Below, piece after piece: positions 35,519 through 44,805 of a stretch of 64,000 bases of DNA; within the stretch, counting starts at the first letter, position 1, and the number at the start of each line of letters is the position of its first letter. Source of the stretch: Chitinophaga arvensicola (GTDB lineage Bacteria; Bacteroidota; Bacteroidia; Chitinophagales; Chitinophagaceae); the NCBI RefSeq assembly GCF_900110835.1, contig NZ_FOJG01000001.1, positions 3,255,499 to 3,319,498 on the forward strand, read 5' to 3'. Position numbers and translations under genes: made by a program. Under the pieces are notes generated by a model. It was not told the origin of the DNA and did no database searches. It saw only the letters and a list, made by a program, of their open reading frames with translations.

Positions 35519-36079
35519 ATGAGCAATAAGCAGCCAATTTACGCTTCGTTTTGGGAAACGGGAGATATTGCATCATTTAAAGAATTGATGAAGGCATACA
35601 GTGCTTCTTTGCAGTATTTTGCCTGCAGCATCGTTTGTAACCAGGAAGAAGCGGAAGAAATAGTAGCCGATGTGTTCATCAAAATATGGCAGCAGCGCCA
35701 GCAACTGCCTTCCCCCGAAAATATCAAGTTCTATCTTTTTAAAGCAGTAAAAAATACGGCGCTCAATTATCTCAAAAGCAACGGCCGGCGCATTACCCAC
35801 CATGCCGCCTGGGAAGTTCAGGTACACCGCCAGCACTCCCAAAACCCCGAAGATATCATGATCAGCAAGGAACAGGTAGTATTGATCCGCACCGCCATTC
35901 AATCCCTGCCACCCCGCTGCCGCCAGATCTTTATTCTCATTAAAGAAGACGGACTTACCTACGAACAGGTAGCGCAACTCCTCGATCTGTCGAAGGCCAC
36001 CATTAATGTACAGATGAGCATTGCCCTGAAAAAAATATGGGCTGTACTGGACCCCGCACTTAAATATTCAAATTCCTGA
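35519..36079 (+). CDS. ECF sigma-70 factor (PUL2)
   Basis: A 186-residue protein started at the ATG at 35519; a GTG six bases upstream is an alternative. Region 2 (SLQYFACSIVCNQEEAEE, VFIKIWQQR) and region 4 (LPPRCRQIFILIKEDGLTYE, LLDLSKATINVQMS) are clear. It precedes a FecR-type gene by 80 bases and the second SusC/SusD pair. Confidence 0.94.
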   Translation: MSNKQPIYASFWETGDIASFKELMKAYSASLQYFACSIVCNQEEAEEIVADVFIKIWQQRQQLPSPENIKFYLFKAVKNTALNYLKSNGRRITHHAAWEVQVHRQHSQNPEDIMISKEQVVLIRTAIQSLPPRCRQIFILIKEDGLTYEQVAQLLDLSKATINVQMSIALKKIWAVLDPALKYSNS

Positions 36080-36159
36080 ATTTTTTTTTAAACGACTTAA
36101 TTGTTTTCCTTTTTTGCGTTGTCCTATTAGGGAAACAATCCGAGCATATATTCTCTATA

Positions 36160-37200
36160 ATGACCAACAGACTATGGGAATTATTGACCCTTCACTGGAG
36201 CAACGCGATTTCTGAAGAAGAAAAAGCGGAACTGGACGAGCTATTGCTGGAGCATCCGGGCGACTGGCTGAAATCCGGTTTAATGGATCAGCTGTCCTTT
36301 AACAGGATCTCGGTGATTGATGAAGAACAAACCAGTCAGCTGATAGACAGGGTAACAACTGCTATCAGTGAAACGCCTCCCCGGAAAAAGTTCGGGTTCA
36401 GACAACTGGCGCTGTTCCTGGGAATATTCATCACCGCAGCCGGCGCATTGGCCGGTTACCTGTTCTGGGCGCAACAGCCGAGGTATAAAATAGTATCCAC
36501 GGATGCGGGGATGAAAACGAAGATCCGGTTGCCCGATGGCAGCACCATCTGGCTGAATGCCGGCAGTACATTGAAATACCGCGAAAAATGGGACCAGCCC
36601 AAAAGAGAAGTATACCTGAGCGGAGAAGGGTTTTTTGATATTCAACCATCTGCTGGTAAACCATTTATTATCCATGCGGAAAAAATGGATATCCGCGTGC
36701 TCGGTACCAGTTTTAATGTGCGCTCCTATAAAGAAGAAGACTTCCAGGAAACGGCTGTGGTGTCAGGAGCAGTGGAAGTAACCTTGAAAAACAAACCGGA
36801 CATGAAGCCCATCAGGCTCACGCTTCACGAGAAAGTGATCCTGAGAAAAACAGACATCCACGATAAAGAAGATAAACAGATCGCAGATAAACAAAAAAAG
36901 GAAGACTTGATAATAGAACGCCAGCCACTATCACCGATATCGCCAACAGATAGCAGCCATTCCATGGAAACAGCCTGGATGAACAACCAGCTTATATTCC
37001 GGAATGAAACAATGGAGTCGCTCGCACTACGGCTGGAACGCTGGTACGGCCTGAAAATTATTATTGAGAATCCGCAACTGGCGACATCCAGGTTTTCCGG
37101 AAGAGCGGATAACGTGTCAATAGAAAAACTGCTGACCATTTTACAGGAAATTCAACCATTCAATTATTCCATTCAGGATGACATCGTAACAATTAAGTAA
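36160..37200 (+). CDS. FecR-family anti-sigma factor (PUL2)
   Basis: A 346-residue protein. The N-terminal ~75 residues are cytosolic; a membrane segment lies at ~85-105 (LALFLGIFITAAGALAGYLF); the FecR domain follows (KIRLPDGSTIWLNAGSTLKY, LSGEGFFDI, VLGTSFNVRSY) and a C-terminal STN-like domain (~280-346). It pairs with the sigma factor upstream and the STN-bearing SusC downstream. Confidence 0.95.
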   Translation: MTNRLWELLTLHWSNAISEEEKAELDELLLEHPGDWLKSGLMDQLSFNRISVIDEEQTSQLIDRVTTAISETPPRKKFGFRQLALFLGIFITAAGALAGYLFWAQQPRYKIVSTDAGMKTKIRLPDGSTIWLNAGSTLKYREKWDQPKREVYLSGEGFFDIQPSAGKPFIIHAEKMDIRVLGTSFNVRSYKEEDFQETAVVSGAVEVTLKNKPDMKPIRLTLHEKVILRKTDIHDKEDKQIADKQKKEDLIIERQPLSPISPTDSSHSMETAWMNNQLIFRNETMESLALRLERWYGLKIIIENPQLATSRFSGRADNVSIEKLLTILQEIQPFNYSIQDDIVTIK

Positions 37201-37322
37201 AACATATTATTATGACCATGAGTATTATCGGGGAGCGACCTCCCTAGCTGGCATTGCCATGCCCTCCACGTACTGATACAGAAATTCACTTTATTGAATC
37301 TCAACCTGAATCCACTCCGGTT

Positions 37323-40300
37323 ATGAAAAAAACAACTACACAAACTGCGTTTTTACTACCGCATCCTGCACGAAAATTGTTGAGAATGTTCAAATTCACC
37401 AGCGTGCTGCTGCTCCTTTTTTTCCAGGCATCCGCAGCAGGATACTCGCAAAATACCCTTTCCGTTTCCTTTGTGAATGCGGACATGGAAAAAGTATTCC
37501 GTTATCTCGAAAGGAAATCGGGCTACACTTTTTACTACAGCAACACGGCCATCGAGAAACTTCCCAAACTGAGCCTCACTATGGAAAAGGCCGGTATACG
37601 GGATATCCTCGATGAAGTATCCCATCGCACCGGGCTGCACTACGCGATCCTTGACAATAATATGATCGTAGTCCGCGAAACTGCCGCACAACTCCAGGTG
37701 AAAAAAATTACAGGCCGCGTGCTCGATGAAAAAGGTCTTCCTTTACCCAATATTACCGTACAGGTAAAAGGTACCACCACCGGCGCTTTAACATCGGTAG
37801 ATGGTCAGTTTACCCTCCAGGTGCCGGACAATGCCATCCTCGTGGTATCTGCCATCGGCTTCCTGAAACAGGAAATACCTGTAGGCAACCAAACCAGCTT
37901 TACCATCACCCTTAAGGAAGATGTGGCCGGGTTAAATGAAGTAGTGGTAGTGGGATACGGCACCCAGGAAAAACATAAACTCACCAGCGCCGTGGCCACC
38001 ATTTCTGGTGCAGACCTGAACAAACGGATTGCTACCAATCCCGCTACGCTGCTCCAGGGCCAGTTGCCCGGACTGCAGGTAACACAAGGTTCCGGTGAAC
38101 CCGGCAACGAAAATGTGCAGCTGCGCATCCGTGGTATCAGTACTTTCAGCGGTGCAGGCAATGATCCGCTGGTGATCATAGACGGACTGCCCGGTAACAT
38201 GAGCATCTTAAATCCCAACGACATCGAATCCGTGTCTGTATTGAAAGATGCGGCGTCTGCAGCCATCTACGGCTCCAGGGGCGCCAATGGTGTAATTGTG
38301 GTGAAAACAAAGAAAGGAAAGGGCGGTGCTTTTTCACTGACCTATAATTATAACCTGGGTATTTCCAAAGCAGCCAAACTGCCCGATGTGATTTCGAATT
38401 CAGCAGAATACATGCAACTGTCTAACGAAGCCAGGGCAAATTCCGGCCTGGCGCCCATCTACACCCAGCAACAGATTGATCTCTACCAGAACGCCACCGA
38501 TCGCGTAAAATATCCCAATCACAACTGGCTCGATGATATTTTCCGTACCGCCTATACGCAGAATCATTACCTGAATATGAGTGGTGGAAAAGAAAATACA
38601 ACGTATAGCCTCGGTTTGGGTATCAGTACCCAGCCCGGCGTGATGATCGGTTTCGATTATAAAAAATATACCCTCGACCTGGGACTCAGTTCCAAAGTAA
38701 ACAAAAGAGTGACCATCGGTACCAATGTACAGATGCGCTATGCCGACCGGAAATATCCTGAAAACGGCGCCGGTGATATGTTCCTCTCCGCACTTGCACA
38801 ATCGCCGCTCTATCCCGCTTCCAGCGATGGAAAGTGGATCAAGAAAGCTTATTCCAATGAACTGGGTAATAAAAACCCGGTAGCCATTGTGGATGAAGAT
38901 GTAAGAGTGAGAACGAACGACTACTACGCACAGGGCAACCTCTCCCTCGATGTAGACATCATAGACGGATTGAGATGGGAGAACAGGGCCGGTATGAACT
39001 ATGATAATTATAAATACAATGATTTCAGACCCGTAGTGCCCACTTATTATTTCAGCGATATGAGCCCTGCCGGCTTGCTCGATGATGGCACACCGGGGCT
39101 TACCGTGGGCAACCAGGGTAGTATTTATACTGTTTACTACAGCCAGTTTACCTACAAGAAAAAATTTGGCGAACATAATCTTTCCGCCCTCGCCGGTTTT
39201 CAACAGGAACAGGCAAAGGCCGATACCTTAAATGCCAGTCGTACCCAGTTCCCCACCAATGTGCTCCGGGAACTGAATGCCGGTCCTACAGAAGGACAAG
39301 CCAATAACGGTACTTCCGGCCAGTGGGCCATCCGCTCTTTTTATGGTAATGTGAATTATGATTTTGCAGATAAATACCTGTTTGGTGCCAGCTTAAGATA
39401 CGATGGTACTTCCAGGCTGCCTTCAGACACGCGCTGGGGCCTCTTCTATTCATTCTCCGGCGCCTGGAGAATGTCGGCCGAATCATTTATGAAGGACGTG
39501 TCCTGGATCAACGACCTGAAATTACGTGCCTCCTGGGGACAACTGGGTAATCAGAACATCGGTACTTATCCTTACCAGTCTACGCTGGATAACAGACCTT
39601 ACGCCTTCGGATCTTCTGTATCCACCGGCTTCACAGGTAGTACCCTTGTAGATGCAGGCCTTACATGGGAAACCACGCGGGTACTGGATTTCGGTATCAA
39701 TCTCACCGCCTTTAATAATAAACTCACTTTCACGGGCGACTGGTTCAATAAATACACTTTTGATATCCTGCGCAACTCACAGGTACCCATATGGCTGGGA
39801 CTTACCGCGCCCATTATCAACGATGGCGCTGTGAGAAACAAAGGCGTGGAATTCAATGTGCAGTACAACGACCGTATCGGTAAAAACTTTACCTGGTATG
39901 TAGGCGCCAACTTCCAGCGTTATAAAAATGTGCTGGAACAATTCGGCAAACGGGAGATCAGCGGTACCACCATCCGCGAAGAAGGGCATTCGCTCGATGA
40001 ATACTACCTCTATGTCTGGGATGGTATTTTCCAGAGCGCCGATGAAATTGCCAAATCTCCCAAACAACCGGTGGCAGCCACTCCCGGTGATCTGAAAATA
40101 AAAGATGTGAACAACGACGGCGTGATCGACGACAAAGACCGCACCTATGTAAATGGTAAATACCCTTCTTTTCAATACGCATTCAACCTTGGTGCTTCCT
40201 GGAAAAACTTTGACCTGAGCGCACAGCTGTATGCTTCACAAGGACAAAAAATTTATGTGAACGGATGGGGTATTGAACCATTCAGACAGGGATCCATTCC

Positions 40301-40643
40301 TACTACCGACTGGCGCAACCGCTGGACGCCGGAGCATCCCAGCACCACCATGCCGAAGATCTACGTGGCAGATGGCTATCAGCCGGTACAGAACTACGCA
40401 TCTACCTATTTCCTGAAAGATGCGTCTTTCCTGCGACTGAGAAATGTGCAACTGGGCTATTCACTGCCCACCAGCACTATCTCCAGGATCGGTATGAAAT
40501 CGCTCCGGGTGTATTTCACCGCAGATAATGTATTTACCATCAGCAAATTTCCCGGACTGGATCCTGAACGTGTAGGCGACGGTAACTACGTGACCTATCC
40601 GCAAACAAGAACGTTCACTTTCGGAGCGATGGTTCAATTTTAA
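37323..40643 (+). CDS. SusC/RagA-family TonB-dependent outer-membrane transporter (PUL2)
   Basis: A 1106-residue protein when started at the ATG at 37323. The signal segment is ~22-42 (FKFTSVLLLLFFQAS, ending AAGYSQ). It has an STN domain (~45-110), a carboxypeptidase-regulatory-like domain (ITGRVLDEKGLPLPNITVQ), a plug (VVVVGYGTQEKHKLTSA) and a barrel ending in FTFGAMVQF. It imports an unknown ligand and signals via its STN domain. susD follows after 24 bases. Confidence 0.96.
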   Translation: MKKTTTQTAFLLPHPARKLLRMFKFTSVLLLLFFQASAAGYSQNTLSVSFVNADMEKVFRYLERKSGYTFYYSNTAIEKLPKLSLTMEKAGIRDILDEVSHRTGLHYAILDNNMIVVRETAAQLQVKKITGRVLDEKGLPLPNITVQVKGTTTGALTSVDGQFTLQVPDNAILVVSAIGFLKQEIPVGNQTSFTITLKEDVAGLNEVVVVGYGTQEKHKLTSAVATISGADLNKRIATNPATLLQGQLPGLQVTQGSGEPGNENVQLRIRGISTFSGAGNDPLVIIDGLPGNMSILNPNDIESVSVLKDAASAAIYGSRGANGVIVVKTKKGKGGAFSLTYNYNLGISKAAKLPDVISNSAEYMQLSNEARANSGLAPIYTQQQIDLYQNATDRVKYPNHNWLDDIFRTAYTQNHYLNMSGGKENTTYSLGLGISTQPGVMIGFDYKKYTLDLGLSSKVNKRVTIGTNVQMRYADRKYPENGAGDMFLSALAQSPLYPASSDGKWIKKAYSNELGNKNPVAIVDEDVRVRTNDYYAQGNLSLDVDIIDGLRWENRAGMNYDNYKYNDFRPVVPTYYFSDMSPAGLLDDGTPGLTVGNQGSIYTVYYSQFTYKKKFGEHNLSALAGFQQEQAKADTLNASRTQFPTNVLRELNAGPTEGQANNGTSGQWAIRSFYGNVNYDFADKYLFGASLRYDGTSRLPSDTRWGLFYSFSGAWRMSAESFMKDVSWINDLKLRASWGQLGNQNIGTYPYQSTLDNRPYAFGSSVSTGFTGSTLVDAGLTWETTRVLDFGINLTAFNNKLTFTGDWFNKYTFDILRNSQVPIWLGLTAPIINDGAVRNKGVEFNVQYNDRIGKNFTWYVGANFQRYKNVLEQFGKREISGTTIREEGHSLDEYYLYVWDGIFQSADEIAKSPKQPVAATPGDLKIKDVNNDGVIDDKDRTYVNGKYPSFQYAFNLGASWKNFDLSAQLYASQGQKIYVNGWGIEPFRQGSIPTTDWRNRWTPEHPSTTMPKIYVADGYQPVQNYASTYFLKDASFLRLRNVQLGYSLPTSTISRIGMKSLRVYFTADNVFTISKFPGLDPERVGDGNYVTYPQTRTFTFGAMVQF

Positions 40644-40667
40644 TTCCACCTGTTAAATGATTCAGCT

Positions 40668-42218
40668 ATGAAAAAGTATCAGCAATATATCATTTTGATC
40701 CTGTGCGCCGGGATGATCATCACCAGTGGATGTAAGAAAGTGCTGGATGTAAACCCACCGGATAAACTGGCTTCTTCGTTTTTCTGGAAAACACCGGACG
40801 ATGCGGACAAGGCTTTAACCGGTTTGTACAATTATTTGTATGCCAGTGGCAATGGCTATGCCACTTCCCAGTTCACCGTTTTCGCCTGGGATAATTTCAC
40901 AGACGATTCCTACGGACAATATAATTATGGCGGTGGCCTGAATGCCCTCTCTTCGGGGATTACGCCGCAATCCGGCGATTTTGTGAGCGCCTATTACAAC
41001 AACAGCTACCAGGCCATTGCTGCCGCCAACTCCTTCCTGGCTAATGTAGATAAGGTATTGAGCGGGGACAAAGCCACCCAGTATAAAGGCGAAGCTTACT
41101 TTATGCGGGCGTTTTACTATTTCTGGCTGGCACAGTTATATGGAAATGTAGTGATCGTTACAGAAGATCCTTTCACCATCGATTATAAAAGCACGCGCGC
41201 CAAATCAGACCGGGCAGATGTACTGAAACTGGTGCTGTCGGACCTGGATGCGGCTATTGCCGCCTTGCCGGACAATGCGTATACCGATGGCCATGCGGTG
41301 AAATCCACTGCCCAGGGCTATAAAGTGCGCGTGTTACTTTTCCAGAAGAAGTATGCCGAAGCAGCAGCGCTGGCCAACCAGATTATTACCGCGAATAAGT
41401 ATAGCCTGAACGGCAACTATGCCGGCAACTTCTACAAACCGGATCAGAACAACAGCAAGGAAATTATGTTTTCCGTAAAATACCTGCGTCCGAATGTGCT
41501 GCACCAGGATGTAGCAATTGCCGTGAGCCTGCAACGCTGGAAAGGAGAACAGGGTACCCAGGACCTGATCAATGAATATGAAGCAGCAGATGGTAAGGAT
41601 ACCGCATCTTCTGCCGTATATGTGCCTGGCAAACCGTTTGAAAACAGGGATCCAAGGATGCGGCAGACCTTCTTTTTCCCGGGAGATACAAAAGCCCAGG
41701 GCTGGCCGTTTACCGGGGCGTTGGCCATAGCCACTCCCGGCAAGGATAGCTGGACCACCGGTTATTATGCCGTAAAGAAATGGCTGGATCCAACCCTGGT
41801 AGATCCGGACTATGGCGCCATCGATGACAATGATTTTGTATTACTTCGTTATGCGGATATCCTGCTGATGTATGCAGAAGCACAGAATGAAGCTGCGGGC
41901 CCGGATGCCTCCGTATATGCCGCTGTTAAGGCCGTGAGAAACCGTAGCAATATGCCGGAGCTGCCCGCAGGATTATCAAAAACGGATATGCAAAGCCGTA
42001 TCCGTCATGAAAGACGTGTGGAGTTCGCATTGGAAGGGCAGCGTTATTTCGACCTGCGGAGATGGGGAGTTGCCGTACAAAAACTGAATGGCTTCGTATC
42101 CAATCCGCTGCAGCCTGCTATTAAAACAAAGTACCAGGCCAATTATGAATTCTGGCCTATTCCACAAACAGAGATAGACCGGAATGCACCGGATCTGTTG
42201 CAGAACCCCGGTTATTAA
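40668..42218 (+). CDS. SusD/RagB-family outer-membrane binding lipoprotein (PUL2)
   Basis: A 516-residue lipoprotein (lipobox ITSGCKKVL near residue 22). It has the SusD signatures WKTPDDADKALTGLYNYL, FMRAFYYFWLAQLYGNV, LRYADILLMYAEAQNEA and FALEGQRYFDLRRWG. It is the partner of the preceding SusC. A strong terminator follows, so the enzyme gene downstream is transcribed separately. Confidence 0.95.
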   Translation: MKKYQQYIILILCAGMIITSGCKKVLDVNPPDKLASSFFWKTPDDADKALTGLYNYLYASGNGYATSQFTVFAWDNFTDDSYGQYNYGGGLNALSSGITPQSGDFVSAYYNNSYQAIAAANSFLANVDKVLSGDKATQYKGEAYFMRAFYYFWLAQLYGNVVIVTEDPFTIDYKSTRAKSDRADVLKLVLSDLDAAIAALPDNAYTDGHAVKSTAQGYKVRVLLFQKKYAEAAALANQIITANKYSLNGNYAGNFYKPDQNNSKEIMFSVKYLRPNVLHQDVAIAVSLQRWKGEQGTQDLINEYEAADGKDTASSAVYVPGKPFENRDPRMRQTFFFPGDTKAQGWPFTGALAIATPGKDSWTTGYYAVKKWLDPTLVDPDYGAIDDNDFVLLRYADILLMYAEAQNEAAGPDASVYAAVKAVRNRSNMPELPAGLSKTDMQSRIRHERRVEFALEGQRYFDLRRWGVAVQKLNGFVSNPLQPAIKTKYQANYEFWPIPQTEIDRNAPDLLQNPGY

Positions 42219-42230
42219 ATCAATGATCGT

Positions 42231-42262
42231 AAAAGCGGCTCCGTGATCACGGAGCCGCTTTT
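42231..42262 (+). terminator. Rho-independent terminator of PUL2
   Basis: A perfect 32-base palindrome (AAAAGCGGCTCCGTGA and its complement) followed by a T-run, 12 bases after the susD stop. Confidence 0.93.
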
Positions 42263-42329
42263 TTTTGCTATAAAATCCGGGAGTTATGTTGTATTATTAA
42301 TAGATCAATGAAACCCAAATATTCCCGTT

Positions 42330-43439
42330 ATGAACACACGTCGTGATTTTCTGCAAAAGATGGCCGCCTCCGCTATGGTATTGCCCCTGATGCCCCTGGC
42401 CGGCTGGGCAAAAGACCTGGACCGGTATGATGGACCTGTATTAAGAGTAGCCCTCATGGGACTGGGTGGATATGCCAATCGCGTGGCCGATGCCATGCAG
42501 GCCTGTACCAAAGCAAAACTGGTGGGCGTAATCAGTGGCACCCCGGCAAAGATCAAAGACTGGCAAAGCCGGTTTTCTATCCCGGATAAGAACTGTTACA
42601 ACTACGACAACTTCGACCAGATAAAAAATAACAAAGATATTGATGTGGTATATGTTACCACGCCCAATGCCCTGCACCACGACCAGGTAATCCGGGCTGC
42701 TGCGGCTGGTAAACATGTGATCTGCGAAAAGCCGATGGCCGTTAATGCGAAGGAGGGCCAGGAAATGATTGATGCCTGCAAAAAAGCAAAGGTAAAGTTA
42801 CTGGTAGGCTATCGCATGCACTTCGAACCCAAAACACTGGAGATTATCCGGATGCGGAAAAACGGCGACTTTGGAAAAATCATGTTCTTCCAGGGCCAAT
42901 GCGGTTTCACGATCGGCGATCCTACCCAATGGCGGCTCAATAAACAACTGGCCGGTGGTGGCGCCATGATGGATATCGGTATTTACGCCATTAACGGTGC
43001 ACGTTATATGACTGGTGAAGAACCGGTATGGGTAACAGCGCAGGAAACCAAAACAGACCCGGTAAAGTTCAAAGAAGGCGTAGATGAAACCATCCAGTTT
43101 CAATTTGGCTTCCCCAGCGGCGCCGTAGCCTCCTGTCTCTCTACTTATAATATGAATAACCTCGACCGCTTTTTCCTGGACGGTCAGAAAGGTTTCGCCT
43201 CCTTACAGCCTTCTACCGGTTATGGTCCGATCCGTGGCTATACGAACAAAGGAGAATTAACACAACCACATGTAACGCACCAGACCGTACAGATGGACGA
43301 GATGGCAGGTATCATTTTAGAAGGCAAACAACCCATCATCCCGGTAGATGGAGAAGAGGCATTAAAAGACCTGAAGATCATCGATGCGATCTACCTCGCA
43401 GTGAAAACAGGGCAGAAAGTAGCCCTTCAACCCGTTTAA
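42330..43439 (+). CDS. Tat-exported Gfo/Idh/MocA-family oxidoreductase
   Basis: A 369-residue protein with a twin-arginine signal (TRRDFLQKMA, then a hydrophobic stretch ending GWA). It has a Rossmann domain (ALMGLGGYANRVADA) and the catalytic Lys in CEKPMAV, with GFOR-like MMDIGIYAING in the C-terminal domain. Tat export with bound NAD(P), as in glucose-fructose oxidoreductase, implies periplasmic redox turnover of a sugar. It is shorter than typical GH109 hydrolases of the same fold. It lies just downstream of PUL2 but beyond its terminator. Confidence 0.88.
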   Translation: MNTRRDFLQKMAASAMVLPLMPLAGWAKDLDRYDGPVLRVALMGLGGYANRVADAMQACTKAKLVGVISGTPAKIKDWQSRFSIPDKNCYNYDNFDQIKNNKDIDVVYVTTPNALHHDQVIRAAAAGKHVICEKPMAVNAKEGQEMIDACKKAKVKLLVGYRMHFEPKTLEIIRMRKNGDFGKIMFFQGQCGFTIGDPTQWRLNKQLAGGGAMMDIGIYAINGARYMTGEEPVWVTAQETKTDPVKFKEGVDETIQFQFGFPSGAVASCLSTYNMNNLDRFFLDGQKGFASLQPSTGYGPIRGYTNKGELTQPHVTHQTVQMDEMAGIILEGKQPIIPVDGEEALKDLKIIDAIYLAVKTGQKVALQPV

Positions 43440-43486
43440 GCAGAAGCGATCTGCCGAGGAAATATCCCGCGTGATAGTTAAAAACG

Positions 43487-43512
43487 GCAGGGTCATCTAT
43501 TAGTGATCCTGC
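43487..43512. other. Hairpin between the oxidoreductase and beta-barrel genes
   Basis: Arms GCAGGGTCA and TGATCCTGC pair over 9 bp with one G-U and an 8-base loop. No T-run follows, so a terminator call is weak. Confidence 0.35.
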
Positions 43513-43565
43513 GGCAGCAATACGTATCTGATCAATTCGTTTCTTTATGGTTAAAATCATCAGCT

Positions 43566-44159
43566 ATGAAAAAACGATTACTATCAGTATTGCTGCTGAT
43601 CTGTTTTGTTACCGCAGCAAGTGCGCAAGGACTGCATTATGGTATCAAGGCAGACCTCAACATGTTTAAACTGGATGGGGAAGGCATTAAATCAAACTAC
43701 ACGCTGGGAGGCAGATTAGGGGTTTACGGAAGTTATGATTTTTCAAAGAAGTGGGGACTGCAACCGGAGTTACTGTTTTCACAGGCATCTCCAAAGCGTG
43801 ACGATAATTTCAGTGCCAAATATATCAATACTGCCAATGCTACCGCGAATCAGAGTGTTAAATTAACGTATCTCACGCTGCCGGTATTATTACGTTATAA
43901 CGTCAATCATTTACTCACTATCAACGCAGGACCACAATACAGTTATCTTATTTACGCTAACGAAAACCTGCTGAACTATAACCGCAACGCTTTTAAGCGG
44001 GGTGACCTGGGAGTGGCTGCAGGCGCTACTTTCAACTTTGATATACTGCATGTATATGCACGCTATGTGCTTGGCCTCACAGATGTGAATGATATCGACG
44101 ACCGATACCAGTGGAAAACACAACAGGCACAGGTTGGTATCGGCATCGATATTAAATAA
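43566..44159 (+). CDS. Outer-membrane beta-barrel protein (porin-family/OmpW-like)
   Basis: A 197-residue protein when started at the ATG at 43566 (signal peptide MKKRLLSVLLLICFVTAASAQ). The mature part is alternating beta strands with glycine and aromatic residues (GGRLGVYGSYDFSKKWGLQP), matching the small 8-stranded barrel domain common in Bacteroidota. Function is unknown. Its TAA directly abuts the stop of the convergent DinB-like gene with no spacer. Confidence 0.85.
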   Translation: MKKRLLSVLLLICFVTAASAQGLHYGIKADLNMFKLDGEGIKSNYTLGGRLGVYGSYDFSKKWGLQPELLFSQASPKRDDNFSAKYINTANATANQSVKLTYLTLPVLLRYNVNHLLTINAGPQYSYLIYANENLLNYNRNAFKRGDLGVAAGATFNFDILHVYARYVLGLTDVNDIDDRYQWKTQQAQVGIGIDIK

Positions 44160-44669
44160 CTATGCTTTGGCCGTTGTTACGGTATCGTATATACGTTGCA
44201 GCTGGTGTATATGCCGTTGTGTATGAATTGTGATAAAGGATATCCATTCGAAGCGGGTAAAAGGTCCGAATCCGGGCACTTCGAAACTGGTACATTCTTC
44301 TGTAAGATCTAGTGTGCCGGCGGCATTGGTCAGTTTATGCCAGATAGCGGTGGTGTTTTTCAGGACCGCCTCTCTGGGATGATATCCTTCGTCGGGGCGA
44401 ATCTGTTCCGGTGAAGTCATTTTGATATCAAAGTTGAGGAACAACGATTTTACAGCGGGTACTTTTTCGCCGGGTTCCCGTTCGGTGGCTTGCACCGGGC
44501 CATACAAGAGGCTACAGTCGCCGGCCTTGCAGATATGATCGGCTACCTGCGCGGCTGTCCAGCTGCCTTCAAAAGGGATGGTATTGAGTTGTTCATCACT
44601 GAACGAAGTGAGTAGTTGTTGCAGGGTATCGCCGGTGGCGTTTACTTCCTGTAAAAGGGCTTGTCTCAT
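44160..44669 (-). CDS. DinB-like putative metal-dependent hydrolase
   Basis: A 169-residue four-helix protein. The probable metal ligands are His in VADHICKAGD (~46) and two His in HTQRHIHQL (~152-156), the DinB/YfiT three-histidine pattern. Such proteins include bacillithiol-related and mycothiol-dependent transferases; no function is proven for this clade. Its start lies 16 bases from a minus-strand -7 element. Confidence 0.82.
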   Translation of the reverse strand: MRQALLQEVNATGDTLQQLLTSFSDEQLNTIPFEGSWTAAQVADHICKAGDCSLLYGPVQATEREPGEKVPAVKSLFLNFDIKMTSPEQIRPDEGYHPREAVLKNTTAIWHKLTNAAGTLDLTEECTSFEVPGFGPFTRFEWISFITIHTQRHIHQLQRIYDTVTTAKA

Positions 44670-44685
44670 GGCTTTGCTGTTTTTA

Positions 44686-44693
44686 CAAACTTA
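44686..44693 (-). promoter_or_regulatory. -7 promoter element of the DinB-like gene
   Basis: On the minus strand the sequence reads TAAGTTTG, matching TAnnTTTG, 16 bases before the start codon. Confidence 0.5.
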
Positions 44694-44760
44694 AGCCGAT
44701 GCATTGGTTAGCACAGGGGGGGAACCGGACAATTAAGCGGTTAAAAAAGACAACTACATG

Positions 44761-44791
44761 AAAGTGGCAACAGGTATCCTGCTGCCACTTT
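44761..44791 (-). terminator. Terminator hairpin after the old yellow enzyme gene
   Basis: Arms AAAGTGGCAACAGG (44761-44774) and CCTGCTGCCACTTT (44778-44791) pair over 14 bp, with a G-U on the minus strand. A T6 run lies about 12 bases beyond. It is 15 bases after the minus-strand stop. Confidence 0.65.
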
Positions 44792-44805
44792 TATTTTTCG
44801 GGAGA

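Noticed and set aside
38400..39203. A 267-codon minus-strand frame inside susC of PUL2
   Set aside because: It is a shadow of the SusC barrel coding sequence with no start signal or known domain.
43422..43441. GTTTAAGCA near the end of the Gfo/Idh/MocA gene as a fourth LacI site
   Set aside because: Only one half-site matches; it includes the stop codon and the other arm agrees at about two of nine positions.
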